Shown here: positions 1 through 8,641 of the stretch, piece by piece | Position numbering within the stretch: position 1 is the stretch's first letter | How the letters are laid out: every line of letters begins with the position of its first letter | NCBI GenBank assembly: GCA_963759125.1 | Contig: CAVWXN010000005.1 | Location: 1,302,001-1,366,000 of the forward strand | Length of the DNA: 64,000 nucleotides | From: JABDQA01 sp963759125 | GTDB taxonomy: Bacteria; Desulfobacterota; Desulfobulbia; Desulfobulbales; Desulfocapsaceae | Direction: 5' to 3' | Program-made: the position numbers and the translations under genes | Notes under the pieces: model-generated | Databases searched by the model: none | What the model was told of the DNA's origin: nothing | Seen by the model: the letters and a program-made list of their open reading frames with translations, nothing else

Positions 1-1939
1 TCTGGATCACTCCGAGCGTACCCTCCTGAATCCTGATGCCGCCGGTGGTGTGTATGTAAGCGAGCAACGGCCGCCGTTTTCTCTGGGCCAGTTTGCAGGC
101 CTGGACGAATTTCTCTCCTTCGGTTGAGCCGACCGTACCGTTTCTGAAATCGGAATAGAGCACTGTGGCGACGATCTCGATGGTGTCGATTGCCGCGGTA
201 AAGGTCATATTTGAGCTTTTCCGGCTGGTCTTGTCCATGGCAGCCTGGAGCCGCTTGCTAAACCCGGTGTAGCCGAGGGGGTTCTGGGCCGTGAGGTGGG
301 TGTTGAAGAAGCGGATCGAGCCGGGATTGAAGACATTTTCAAGGTACCACTGGTACTCCAGCGGGAAATGATATCCGCAGGTTTCGCAGACGCCGGCGAA
401 TTCACTATAGAGATCGGGTACCCAGAGATCCTTGCAGCCGTGAACTTCGGCGTTGGGACAGGAAACCGTCTTGTCCTCGTTAGCCAGTGGGCTGGTATAG
501 GTGTCTGAGATCTCAAGAGGATCCTGACGCCGGCTGCCGTTCTGGCCGTTGCCGGTATAGGTGATCAGCCGGGTGGGCTCCTTCTTTTTGGTGCCGCTGA
601 GGAAATTGAGCACCGACAGGAGCGGCTCGCTGACCCGTTTCATCATTACGGAACCCTCGCCGGAAACGTCGCTGAGCATTTTTTCGAGCTGGCGCTTCTG
701 ATTTTTGAGGATGTCGTAGCGCAGCGTGTAGTAGAGCTGCTCACTCTGGGTGCGGACCTGCCGGAACATGCTTTCCTGGGTTTCGGGCTTGCCGTGGTAG
801 CCGTGCGAGGCCATCGACAGGTATTTTTCCGAGCGCTTAGTCAACAGCCTGGTGGTTTCATCCTTGGAGAGATCCCAGGAGATTTCCACCTCGAGCTCCT
901 TGTTTTCAGCCTTGGCTTTTTTTCGGCTCAGTTCCCAGGTTCGAAAGGTCTGAAAACTCTTGGTCGAGAGGACCACCCGATCGGTGGCATTGACTATCTC
1001 CGAGCGCAGTTTGGAGAAAAAAGAGAAATCATCTCTTTTGGCCCCAAGCGGCGGTTCCTTGATGATCCGGTCAATGATTCCGTGGTTCAGATTATCCATA
1101 GCCGTCAGCCGCAGCCGGTCGGCACAGACTTCGACCAGTTCGCGGGGGGCCTTGTTGCCTTCACCGATCCGGCCTTCTATGGCAGCCGCACCTTCGGGTG
1201 AAATGACTGAATAATAGCCGTGGCTGGCCATCAGCCGGTAATCCGAAAGCCCGATAGCCTCAGCTCCGCCTGATCCGCCTTCGGAAATGAAAGAGACGGT
1301 CGGCACCCGCAGTTTGGTCATGGTGTAGATGTTTCTGGCAATCTGCTGGGCTGCCCCTGGGTATTCCTCAACCGGATACGACCCCGGCGTGAACACATAG
1401 AAATGAATGGGTATGCGTTCGGTTTCGGCAACCTTCATATAGCGCAGGGCCTTCTCGTTGCCTTCAGGCCGGCAGGAGCCGCCGTTGCGGAACTCCTCAC
1501 CGTGGCCGCACTCCTGGCCGATGACCATAACGCTGACGGTGTGGGTTTTCTTCTTGCCAGTCCTGGTCAAAGTCGCCTTGGCGCAGATCATTGCCGGATC
1601 GATGTTGGCGTCTTCCTCGCCGCCAAGCTCGGTGTAATCGTCGTAGACGTTTTCCAGGATGTCCTTGAGACTGAAACGCTGCACAGAGCGGACGATACGT
1701 ACCCGTTCCATGGGGGTGAGCTGCTCTTCGGCGCGTTCCTCAAGAAAACAGATGGAGTCGTCCAGCTTGCGAATCTCAGCGCCAATTTCCTCCTCACTGA
1801 AATCGTAGACGGTCTGCTTGAGCTGGTCGCAGGTTTTCTTGAAGCCGTCCAGGTTGCCCCAGTTTGAGTAATCCTTGATCTGGATCAGGTAGTTGATCCG
1901 CTCTTCAATGTTCTGAAGCTGTTTGAGCTGTTCCTTCAT
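1..1939 (-). CDS. accAD: Fused acetyl-CoA carboxylase carboxyltransferase (AccA-AccD), 3' end outside window
   Basis: Transfers the carboxyl group from carboxybiotin to acetyl-CoA, giving malonyl-CoA for fatty acid synthesis (family knowledge). The ATG at 1939 lies 17 nt after the biotin carboxylase stop; the frame stays open to the left edge, so 646 residues are visible. The first ~330 residues read as the alpha half: EGNEKALRYMK, then ISEGGSGGAEAIG near residue 220 and YSVISPEGAAAIEG. The rest reads as the beta half: a zinc ribbon starting near residue 494 with spacing C-X7-C-X15-C-X2-C (normally C-X2-C first), then FNPGSIRFF and GGIRIQEG. The alpha-then-beta order in a single chain is unusual compared with separate accA and accD. 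A propionyl-CoA type transferase is less likely, because the zinc ribbon belongs to AccD. Confidence 0.85.
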   Translation of the reverse strand, partial: MKEQLKQLQNIEERINYLIQIKDYSNWGNLDGFKKTCDQLKQTVYDFSEEEIGAEIRKLDDSICFLEERAEEQLTPMERVRIVRSVQRFSLKDILENVYDDYTELGGEEDANIDPAMICAKATLTRTGKKKTHTVSVMVIGQECGHGEEFRNGGSCRPEGNEKALRYMKVAETERIPIHFYVFTPGSYPVEEYPGAAQQIARNIYTMTKLRVPTVSFISEGGSGGAEAIGLSDYRLMASHGYYSVISPEGAAAIEGRIGEGNKAPRELVEVCADRLRLTAMDNLNHGIIDRIIKEPPLGAKRDDFSFFSKLRSEIVNATDRVVLSTKSFQTFRTWELSRKKAKAENKELEVEISWDLSKDETTRLLTKRSEKYLSMASHGYHGKPETQESMFRQVRTQSEQLYYTLRYDILKNQKRQLEKMLSDVSGEGSVMMKRVSEPLLSVLNFLSGTKKKEPTRLITYTGNGQNGSRRQDPLEISDTYTSPLANEDKTVSCPNAEVHGCKDLWVPDLYSEFAGVCETCGYHFPLEYQWYLENVFNPGSIRFFNTHLTAQNPLGYTGFSKRLQAAMDKTSRKSSNMTFTAAIDTIEIVATVLYSDFRNGTVGSTEGEKFVQACKLAQRKRRPLLAYIHTTGGIRIQEGTLGVIQ

Positions 1940-1956
1940 AAATCGATACAATAAGA

Positions 1957-3360
1957 TCAGAACGTCAGAAGACGATCCAGATTTTCTTTGAGATAGGCGA
2001 GGTTGGTAATGATCGGCCCGCCGCTTGAATCCCTGCCGCGAATAACAGATTCGTCAATGAACTGAGCCGCCCGCAGTTTGGCCTCATCCATAGTGTCGGC
2101 CCAGACCAGGGCCAGGGCCAGGTTGGGGTCGAAATCGCTGGGAATGGTGTAGGATCGATCGCTGGGCACATGTGAGTAGACCACCGACCAGTCATGCTTG
2201 GGAAAACTGAACTCGTTGATCGTTCCGATCCAGGGAGCGAACCCGCGCCTGGTATCTTCAGCGACAATCCTGAGTTCGATGGCGGCACCCCGGAAGGTGA
2301 TATCCTTCTGCTTATAGCCGGCCCGCTCGCCCAGAGCCAGCCTGATCTGTTCACGGATCAGGTTGGGCTGCTGGTTATTCAGATAGCTGATCCGGGCGGA
2401 GATGTCGTTTTCCACCTGGATCCTGGTGTTTACTTCGAGCAGATAGGGCTGCCCGGTTCGGTCGACGATCCACTCCCAGGTTCCAACATTGTCGTAATTG
2501 ACGTGTTTGGCCAGTTTCAATGAGTAGTCAACGATCTGTCTCAGCACCTTCTGTTCATCGAAGTCGTAGGAGAAGCAGGAGCTGTGAAAACCCGGAGCGG
2601 CTTCAACGCGTTTCTGTCTGCCGGTGGACTGAATGGTACAGTTCCGGGAGCTGAAGTGGATCCGTTCACTGTATTGGGAACAGACCAGCTGCACCTCGAG
2701 GTGATTGTAATCCCTCAGACACTGCTCAATCAGGACACCGCCGTCACCGAACTGACGTTTGGCATAATTCTGAAGCTGCCGATAAGTGCGCCGGAACTGT
2801 TCGATTTCGCTTACTTCCTCGATACCCATACCGCCGCCGCCAGCCGCTGCCTTGACCAGTACGGAGGGGTCCTCAATGCCGAAGATGCGCTGATTCTCCA
2901 GAAGGGAAAAAGCAATCTCTTCGGCCTCCATCTCATTATATATCGGCGAGTCGGTGCCGGGGATGGTCGGAATGTTGAGTTTGTTGGCGACCCGTTTGGT
3001 ATTGATCTTGTCGCCCAGGTCCCTGATCACTTTCCAGTTCGGGCCGATGAAGGTCAGCGGCCGGTTTCTGGTGGCCGCCCGGCGAGCAAATCGATAGTCT
3101 TCTGAAAAGAAGCCGTATCCAGGGTGAATAGCCGTACAGCCGCTATAGTCGGCTACCGCAAATATATCGTTCGGTTCAGTATAGCTGGTGATTCTCCAGG
3201 CGTTCTGGTCAGGCCCTTCGGTCCGGTTCATCCTGACGTGCTCGGAATCCCTGTCGGCATCTGTATAGACTACGACGTAGTCTAATCCCAGATCCTGACA
3301 ACTATTCATTATGCGGATGGCTATTTCGCCACGGTTGGCGATGAGCACCTTTCCTTCCAC
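1957..3360 (-). CDS. accC: Biotin carboxylase subunit of acetyl-CoA carboxylase (atypical)
   Basis: ATP-dependent carboxylation of biotin on the carrier protein. It has 467 residues, slightly longer than E. coli AccC. The N-terminus VLIANRGEIAIRIM, the lid HPGYGFFSED, the glycine loop KAAAGGGGMGIEEV and the catalytic EVNTRIQVEND are all visible. Two consensus positions differ: the glycine loop normally reads GGGGRGM, and QVEHPVTE is here QVENDISA. The GTG start at 3360 has AGAGGA five bases upstream. It is first in a two-gene unit with the fused carboxyltransferase. No biotin carrier domain is present in this protein, so BCCP must be encoded elsewhere or lie in the unseen C-terminus of the next gene. 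Confidence 0.88.
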   Translation of the reverse strand: MEGKVLIANRGEIAIRIMNSCQDLGLDYVVVYTDADRDSEHVRMNRTEGPDQNAWRITSYTEPNDIFAVADYSGCTAIHPGYGFFSEDYRFARRAATRNRPLTFIGPNWKVIRDLGDKINTKRVANKLNIPTIPGTDSPIYNEMEAEEIAFSLLENQRIFGIEDPSVLVKAAAGGGGMGIEEVSEIEQFRRTYRQLQNYAKRQFGDGGVLIEQCLRDYNHLEVQLVCSQYSERIHFSSRNCTIQSTGRQKRVEAAPGFHSSCFSYDFDEQKVLRQIVDYSLKLAKHVNYDNVGTWEWIVDRTGQPYLLEVNTRIQVENDISARISYLNNQQPNLIREQIRLALGERAGYKQKDITFRGAAIELRIVAEDTRRGFAPWIGTINEFSFPKHDWSVVYSHVPSDRSYTIPSDFDPNLALALVWADTMDEAKLRAAQFIDESVIRGRDSSGGPIITNLAYLKENLDRLLTF

Positions 3361-3748
3361 ACTAATCCTCTTGCTTATATTAACGTATAACTGAAGCTGT
3401 GCTGCCAGTTGATAGTATCCGGTATTTTAGTACCGAATAAACGGTGGTCAATCTTTCTAATATAGTAGGCTTGCCAAAGAAATCAAAGTGAAATAATTCT
3501 GACCAGGGGTTGATCCTGACCAGGATCGGCACAAAATCACCAGCGACGGTGCTCGTGGGTAGCGCTTTAACCTTGACTTTAAGCCAAAAGATTCCTAGAC
3601 ATTTGACAGATCGTAAGCTGACCTAAAAACCGATATTACCCATTGTCTGGACCTGTACCCGACGCGACCGTAAGGCCTATGCACAGCAACAATAGCGATG
3701 TTCCTGCATCTTCCGATGCTGAGAAGGGATCTCTTTTAAAAAGACTGC
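3361..3748. other. Intergenic region between divergent accC and corC-like genes
   Basis: About 390 bases without a convincing complete gene. It holds a short direct repeat CTGACCAGG (3499-3507 and 3516-3524) and TTGACA-like hexamers at 3573 and 3603 that could serve the rightward unit, but no convincing -10 partner. An ATG at 3678 opens a 33-codon frame whose sense resembles the N-terminus of CorC-type proteins (see the next entry). Confidence 0.4.
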
Positions 3749-4564
3749 GTGAATCTGATTCCTTTTGGTCGCCCGCCTGATACTACCGAAGCGCTGGAGC
3801 ACGAGATCCAGGAACTTCTCGAGGAAGGTGAGGAACATGGACTGATCAGCAGTATGGAGGAGAAAATGATCTCCTCCATCTTCGATTTTCGAGATACCCT
3901 GGCGGCCGAAATCATGACTCCGGCCGCCGAGATTGTCAGTTTCGAAGTCGCTGCCCCACTCAGTGAGATCATCGAGGCGGTGATCGAGGAGGGTTTCACC
4001 CGGATACCCATTTACCGTGACAGCGCCGATCGCATCATCGGCATTCTGCATGCCAAAGACCTGCTAAGGCTCTGTGCCGGGAATGATCAGGGCCAGGACG
4101 ACATCGAAGCTTTCCTCAATCAGCCCTACTTCATCTCCGAAGATAAGCCCATCGTCGACCTTCTCAAGGAGTTTCAGAAAGACAAGATTCATATGTCGGT
4201 GGTCATGGACGAATTTGGCGCGGTGCGCGGACTGGTAACCCTTGAAGACATTCTCGAGGAGATCGTTGGCGAGATTGACGATGAATACGATGTCGACGAC
4301 GATGATTTCGAGAAGATCGATGAGACAACCATGCTGGTAAAGGCCCGGGTCGACATCGAGGACGTCGAGCAGCGTCTCGCCATTGAATTGCCGGAAGGCC
4401 CTTTTGAGTCTATTGGTGGATTGATCATTCACATGCTGGGCCGAATCGGCGTCGAAGGCGACACCGTCCAGGTCGGTGGCGCCCGTTTGATTGTCCATAC
4501 CGCCGGCAGGAGAAGAATCAAGAAAGTGAAAATCATCAGGCTTGAAGAGCCGGCCGGGAGCTGA
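3749..4564 (+). CDS. CorC/HlyC-family CBS-domain protein
   Basis: Member of the CorC/YbeX family: two CBS domains (residues ~50-180) followed by a small CorC_HlyC domain (~190-265). Landmarks are the EIMTPAAEIVSF stretch, the repeated LEDILEEIVGEIDDEYD block that typically ends CBS2, and the terminal FESIGGLIIHMLGRI. E. coli YbeX/CorC also sits directly before lnt, as here: TGATG overlaps the two genes. It probably acts at the membrane in Mg2+/Co2+ homeostasis or envelope upkeep (inferred from the family). The GTG at 3749 lacks a ribosome binding site. An ATG at 3678 in another frame gives a CorC-like N-terminal tail (AEKGSLLKRLRE), so the true gene may start there with a one-base shift near 3737-3748. 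Confidence 0.85.
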   Translation: MNLIPFGRPPDTTEALEHEIQELLEEGEEHGLISSMEEKMISSIFDFRDTLAAEIMTPAAEIVSFEVAAPLSEIIEAVIEEGFTRIPIYRDSADRIIGILHAKDLLRLCAGNDQGQDDIEAFLNQPYFISEDKPIVDLLKEFQKDKIHMSVVMDEFGAVRGLVTLEDILEEIVGEIDDEYDVDDDDFEKIDETTMLVKARVDIEDVEQRLAIELPEGPFESIGGLIIHMLGRIGVEGDTVQVGGARLIVHTAGRRRIKKVKIIRLEEPAGS

Positions 4565-6132
4565 TGCAAAACAAATCGGTCCTGACCAGGGGCAGCCTGA
4601 TGATCAGTTCTGCCCTGCTCACCTGGCTCGCTTTGCCGGGTAACTTCTCCTTCTGGGCGCTGCTGATCATCTGTCTGGTTCCTTTTCTCAGGCTGCTGAG
4701 CGCGGCGCCGTCCGTTTCAAAATCTTTGTCCTACGGTTTTATCACCGGAGTCTTTTTCTACCTCCTGCAGCTCTACTGGATCATACCGGTGCTGCAACAA
4801 TACGGCGGCCTGAGCTGGTTTCTGGCGGTACCTGCACTCGTGCTGCTGGCCGTCTACATGAGCAGCTACCTGGCCCTGTTCGCCGCCGGTTTTCATCTGT
4901 TGGACAGATATGGTCCGCGGCTGGTTCTGCCCGCCGCCGCCGCCGCTCTATGGGTCGGTCTTGACTGGCTGCGCTCCTGGCTGTTCAGCGGCTTTCCCTG
5001 GATGGACATCGGTTACGGTCTGTGGTCGCAGCCCCGCCTGCTGCAGATTGCCGACCTGGTCGGCCATCATGGCCACACCTTTGTCATTGTCCTGATAAAC
5101 GCCACGATCCTTGTCACCATCAGCAGGCACTATGCAAGAACAGAGCGGGTCGCCGGTCTCGCCATGGTGATCTGTATCGGTGCGTTGTCTGCCTGGTACT
5201 CCGCAGAGCGCTGGCAGAAGGTAGAGAAGCTTGTCGAGCAGGCACCCAGGGCTCTGGTGGGGGTTGTGCAGGGCAACGTCGAGCAGACCCGAAAATGGTC
5301 GGCCCAGGAGCGGCTGCGTACCGTCAAGGATTATGTTCGACTGAGCAGCACTTTGACCGAAGAGAGAACCCCGTCTCTGATTGTCTGGCCGGAAACGGCA
5401 CTGCCCTTTTATCCGCGCCGAGATGATCTGCTGGCGCCGGTCAGCGAATTCGTCGACCAGAGCCGAACCGTATTACTCACCGGTGCGCCATGGTTCGAAG
5501 TCGAGCAGAATGCCACCAGCCGTATCATCCGCTATTACAACGGCGCACTGCTGATGCACCCCTCGGCGGGATTTGAATTTGGCTATTACAAGAGCCATCT
5601 GGTCCCCTATGGCGAGTATGTACCGATGAAGAAATATCTGCCCTTTCTGGCGCCGCTTGTCGAAGCGGCAGGGGACTTTACTGCGGGAACGATAACCGAA
5701 CCGCTGCCGGCGGGTTCGGTTCAGGCCGGCGCTCTGATCTGTTTCGAGTCGATATTTCCGGATCTGGGCAGGAACTGGGTCGATGCCGGGGCAAATCTGC
5801 TGGTCAATTTGACCAATGACGCCTGGTATGGTAAATCGAGTGCCCCGCATCAGAGCTGGGCGATGACCGTCTACCGCAGCGTCGAAACCAGAAGATCACT
5901 GGTGCGTTCGGCCAATACCGGGATTTCCGGCTTCATCGACCCGCTGGGTCAAGTGCGGAGCCAATCCGGTCTGTTCGTCGAGTGGGCGGCGGCCATGGAT
6001 GTGGAGCTGCTGACAACCACAACCTTTTTTGTCAGAGCCGGCTATCTGTTCGCGCCGATTTGCGGGGCAGCGGCCGGAGTGATTATTGTTATCGCATTAG
6101 TCAGAAGGAAAAATGGCAGAAATCGATGGTAA
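4564..6132 (+). CDS. lnt: Apolipoprotein N-acyltransferase
   Basis: Third enzyme of lipoprotein maturation: it moves an acyl chain from phospholipid to the N-terminal cysteine of apolipoproteins in the inner membrane. It has 522 residues, the usual length. The first ~200 residues hold about six hydrophobic segments, and the remainder is a nitrilase-like domain. The Glu-Lys-Cys triad is visible in IVWPETALPF (about residue 277), YYKSHLVPYGEY (about 342) and ALICFES (about 393). A last hydrophobic segment precedes the C-terminus. The start ATG overlaps the stop of the corC-like gene, so the two are probably translationally coupled. Confidence 0.95.
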   Translation: MQNKSVLTRGSLMISSALLTWLALPGNFSFWALLIICLVPFLRLLSAAPSVSKSLSYGFITGVFFYLLQLYWIIPVLQQYGGLSWFLAVPALVLLAVYMSSYLALFAAGFHLLDRYGPRLVLPAAAAALWVGLDWLRSWLFSGFPWMDIGYGLWSQPRLLQIADLVGHHGHTFVIVLINATILVTISRHYARTERVAGLAMVICIGALSAWYSAERWQKVEKLVEQAPRALVGVVQGNVEQTRKWSAQERLRTVKDYVRLSSTLTEERTPSLIVWPETALPFYPRRDDLLAPVSEFVDQSRTVLLTGAPWFEVEQNATSRIIRYYNGALLMHPSAGFEFGYYKSHLVPYGEYVPMKKYLPFLAPLVEAAGDFTAGTITEPLPAGSVQAGALICFESIFPDLGRNWVDAGANLLVNLTNDAWYGKSSAPHQSWAMTVYRSVETRRSLVRSANTGISGFIDPLGQVRSQSGLFVEWAAAMDVELLTTTTFFVRAGYLFAPICGAAAGVIIVIALVRRKNGRNRW

Positions 6133-6192
6133 TTCAATTTCTGTCTACCAGATAGATGAGAACGATCATTCAAAACTGATCGGAGGATTGAG

Positions 6193-7303
6193 ATGGCACA
6201 GGAAAGCGGATCAGCATTATCGTTTCAGAAACTCAACGATATGAAAGGCAGGATGCTGGCCTTGAAGGAGCATCTTTGACTTAACAGCCAAAAAAGAAGA
6301 GGTTGAACGACTGGAACGGCAGACGCTGGCCCCCGATTTCTGGTCGGACGGTGAGACCGCCCGCCAAATCCAGAAACAGCTTGGGCAAATCCAGGAGGTA
6401 ATAAAAAGCTGGGAGGAATCCTGGTCGGAAATCGAAGAGGCGCATCTGCTGCTGGAGATGGCGGTTGAGGAAAATGATGGTGAGGCCGAGGCAGAGGTGG
6501 CCGATAATCTGGCTGTCATCGAGAAGGAGATCGATCAGACCGAGCTCGAATGTATGTTCAGCGGTGAGCACGATTCCGCCAATGCGATGATTTCCATTCA
6601 TGCCGGAGCCGGCGGCACCGAGGCCCAGGACTGGGTTGACATGCTCCTGCGCATGTATCTGCGCTGGGCCGAAGACAAAGGCTTCAAAACCAGGTTCCTT
6701 GACTATCTGGCCGGCGACGAGGCCGGGGTAAAAAGCGTCACTATCTTTGTTGAAGGGCGTCACGCTTATGGCTATCTGCGCTCAGAACTGGGCATCCATC
6801 GTCTGGTCAGGATATCGCCTTTTGATGCCAGCGGCAGAAGGCACACCTCTTTTGCCTCGGTCATGGTCATGCCGGAACTCGACGAGACCGTCGAGGTGGA
6901 CATCAATGAAAAGGACCTCAGAATTGACACGTATCGGGCCAGCGGTGCCGGAGGACAGCACGTCAACAAGACCGATTCGGCAATCCGCATCACCCATCTG
7001 CCCAGCGGCATCGTCGTCCAGTGCCAGAATGAGCGTTCGCAGCACCGCAACAAGGATATGGCCATGAAGATGCTCTCGTCCCAGCTTTATGAGCTTGAGC
7101 GCCAACGGCAGGTGGAGGCGCAGCAGAGTCTGCATGGGGAGAAAAAGGAGATTGGTTGGGGCAGCCAGATCAGATCTTACGTGCTTCAACCCTATCGAAT
7201 GATCAAAGATCACCGAACCGAACACGAGAAGGGCAATGTTGACGCCGTGCTTGACGGCGCTATCGACAGTTTTATCAAAGCATATCTGTTGTGGGCCAGA
7301 TAA
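6193..7303 (+). CDS. prfB: Peptide chain release factor 2, with programmed +1 frameshift
   Basis: Releases peptides at UGA and UAA stops. The ATG at 6193 follows GGAGG by 6 nt. Zero-frame reading ends after 28 codons at an in-frame TGA (6277-6279) in the context CTT TGA C, preceded by an AAGGAG Shine-Dalgarno-like element. This is the classic autoregulatory slippery site, and after a +1 shift the frame runs to 7303. The shifted product has the RF2 recognition tripeptide SPF (RISPFDASGRRHTSF) and the catalytic GGQ (SGAGGQHVNKTDSAIR). Expression should therefore rise when RF2 is scarce. The gene abuts the next one with no gap. Confidence 0.97.
6265..6283 (+). promoter_or_regulatory. RF2 programmed frameshift site
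   Basis: AAGGAG (internal anti-SD pairing), a three-base spacer CAT, then CTT TGA C. The zero-frame stop TGA occupies 6277-6279. Slippage on CTT moves reading into the frame GAC TTA ACA that encodes the rest of RF2. The layout matches the known prfB element in spacing and sequence. Confidence 0.95.
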
Positions 7304-8569
7304 ATGGGCAGCACTGACCAATCAGATACAGTCTCTAAGACCAGCAAGCATTGTGCCAAATGCGGTGCCTGTACTCCGGTTTGCCCGGTATTCAGGGCCA
7401 GCGGCAACGAGATTTACAGTGCCCGGGGCAAACAGCATCTGGCCGAGGTCTTCAAAGATCAGCAGCCCGGCCCCGTGTTCGAGGACATATATTCCAAATG
7501 TCTGCTCTGTGGGGCCTGCTCTGAGGTCTGTCCCCAGCACATCGACATAAGTGATGAGGTCATCGAGGCCCGCTCAACGTTTTCGGAGTTGTATGGAGAA
7601 CATGGCTATCAAAAATATCTGGCCCGAAAAGCCCTGAACCGGCCGGAACTGCTTGGTGCTGCCCGGGTGCTCGGTAAATCGGCGGCGGACCTTCTCTTTA
7701 AAAGACTTCCTCCGGCCAGTGGTTTGCGGCTCCGACTGGCCCTGTTTGCCCAGACACCGGCCCCGGACGAGGTGCTGGTCTCCCCGGTCAGAGAAGCACA
7801 TGCCGGGGGAACCGCTGGCGAGCTCACCTACTTCCCGGGGTGTGCCGCTCAGTACCTTTATCCGGACATAATCCGGACTGTCAGTGAGGTCTTAAACCGT
7901 CAGAACTATACACCTTTCATTCCGGGTGGTCTTGGCTGTTGTGGGTTGGCCTCGCTGGCTGCAGGAAAAAAAGATGAAGCCCGGAAGCTGGCGCAAAAAA
8001 ACATCAAGGCACTGGAACTCAGTGACGGGCCTATTCTCGTCTCCTGCGGCTCCTGTTTTGCCCACCTGGCCGCCTACACCAAATTGCTGGCCGATGATCC
8101 TGTCTGGCGGACGAGGGCGCAACTGATCAGCGAACGGGTTGTCGAGATAAGTGTCTTTCTCGAATCGCTGCTTCAGGATGAGACGATCGAGCGGGATGAG
8201 ACGGTCAAGACGCTTAAAGTGTTCTATCACGATCCCTGTCATATGCGCAATGAAGCGGGCATTACCGAAGAGCCGAGAAAAGTGCTGGCTTCTCTGAAAG
8301 GAATAGAGCTCTTAGAGCTCGAGGATGGTCCCCAGTGTTGCGGGCAGGGCGGTCTGTTCCATGTCGGGGCTCCAGAATTGTCGGCCAAAATCAGAGATAA
8401 CCTGGCTGAAAAGATTATTACCCTTCATCCGGACTTGATCACCACCACCTGCTCGGGCTGCCTGATGCAGCTCAAGAGTGCGATGGCGGCCCTGGATGAA
8501 AACATCCCCGTGGTCCATCTTTCAGCCCTGGTGAACGGTTTCTCCGAGCCACCGGATTCTTTGGCCTGA
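7304..8569 (+). CDS. Two-[4Fe-4S] (Fe-S) oxidoreductase with two CCG domains (GlcF/HdrD/LutA-like)
   Basis: Cytosolic or membrane-associated electron transfer subunit of the kind that pairs with a flavin dehydrogenase (glycolate, lactate) or works in Hdr-like complexes. It has 421 residues. The N-terminal ferredoxin motifs are CAKCGACTPVCPVF and CLLCGACSEVCPQHI. Two cysteine-rich CCG domains follow, with LGCCGLA, SCGSC and then DPCHMRN, PQCCGQGG, TTCSGC. The ATG follows the prfB stop directly, so it is in the same transcript, although no dehydrogenase partner is adjacent. The family is certain; the substrate is unknown. Confidence 0.85.
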   Translation: MGSTDQSDTVSKTSKHCAKCGACTPVCPVFRASGNEIYSARGKQHLAEVFKDQQPGPVFEDIYSKCLLCGACSEVCPQHIDISDEVIEARSTFSELYGEHGYQKYLARKALNRPELLGAARVLGKSAADLLFKRLPPASGLRLRLALFAQTPAPDEVLVSPVREAHAGGTAGELTYFPGCAAQYLYPDIIRTVSEVLNRQNYTPFIPGGLGCCGLASLAAGKKDEARKLAQKNIKALELSDGPILVSCGSCFAHLAAYTKLLADDPVWRTRAQLISERVVEISVFLESLLQDETIERDETVKTLKVFYHDPCHMRNEAGITEEPRKVLASLKGIELLELEDGPQCCGQGGLFHVGAPELSAKIRDNLAEKIITLHPDLITTTCSGCLMQLKSAMAALDENIPVVHLSALVNGFSEPPDSLA

Positions 8570-8584
8570 AGGTTCACAAGGAGG

Positions 8585-8626
8585 CTCCCGGAGCCGGCTG
8601 AACTTCTGGAGGACCGGCTCCGGGAG
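8585..8626. terminator. Bidirectional hairpin terminator between convergent genes
   Basis: Perfect 13-bp GC-rich inverted repeat (CTCCCGGAGCCGG at 8585-8597, its complement at 8614-8626) with a 16-base loop. It lies between the Fe-S oxidoreductase (+) and alanine dehydrogenase (-), whose 3' ends face each other. There is no U-tract, so efficiency as an intrinsic terminator is uncertain. Confidence 0.65.
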
Positions 8627-8641
8627 TGAGCAGGGAGCTGC

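Noticed and set aside
2584..3105. Plus-strand open frame of 173 codons inside accC
   Set aside because: Antisense to a clear biotin carboxylase; no recognisable protein.
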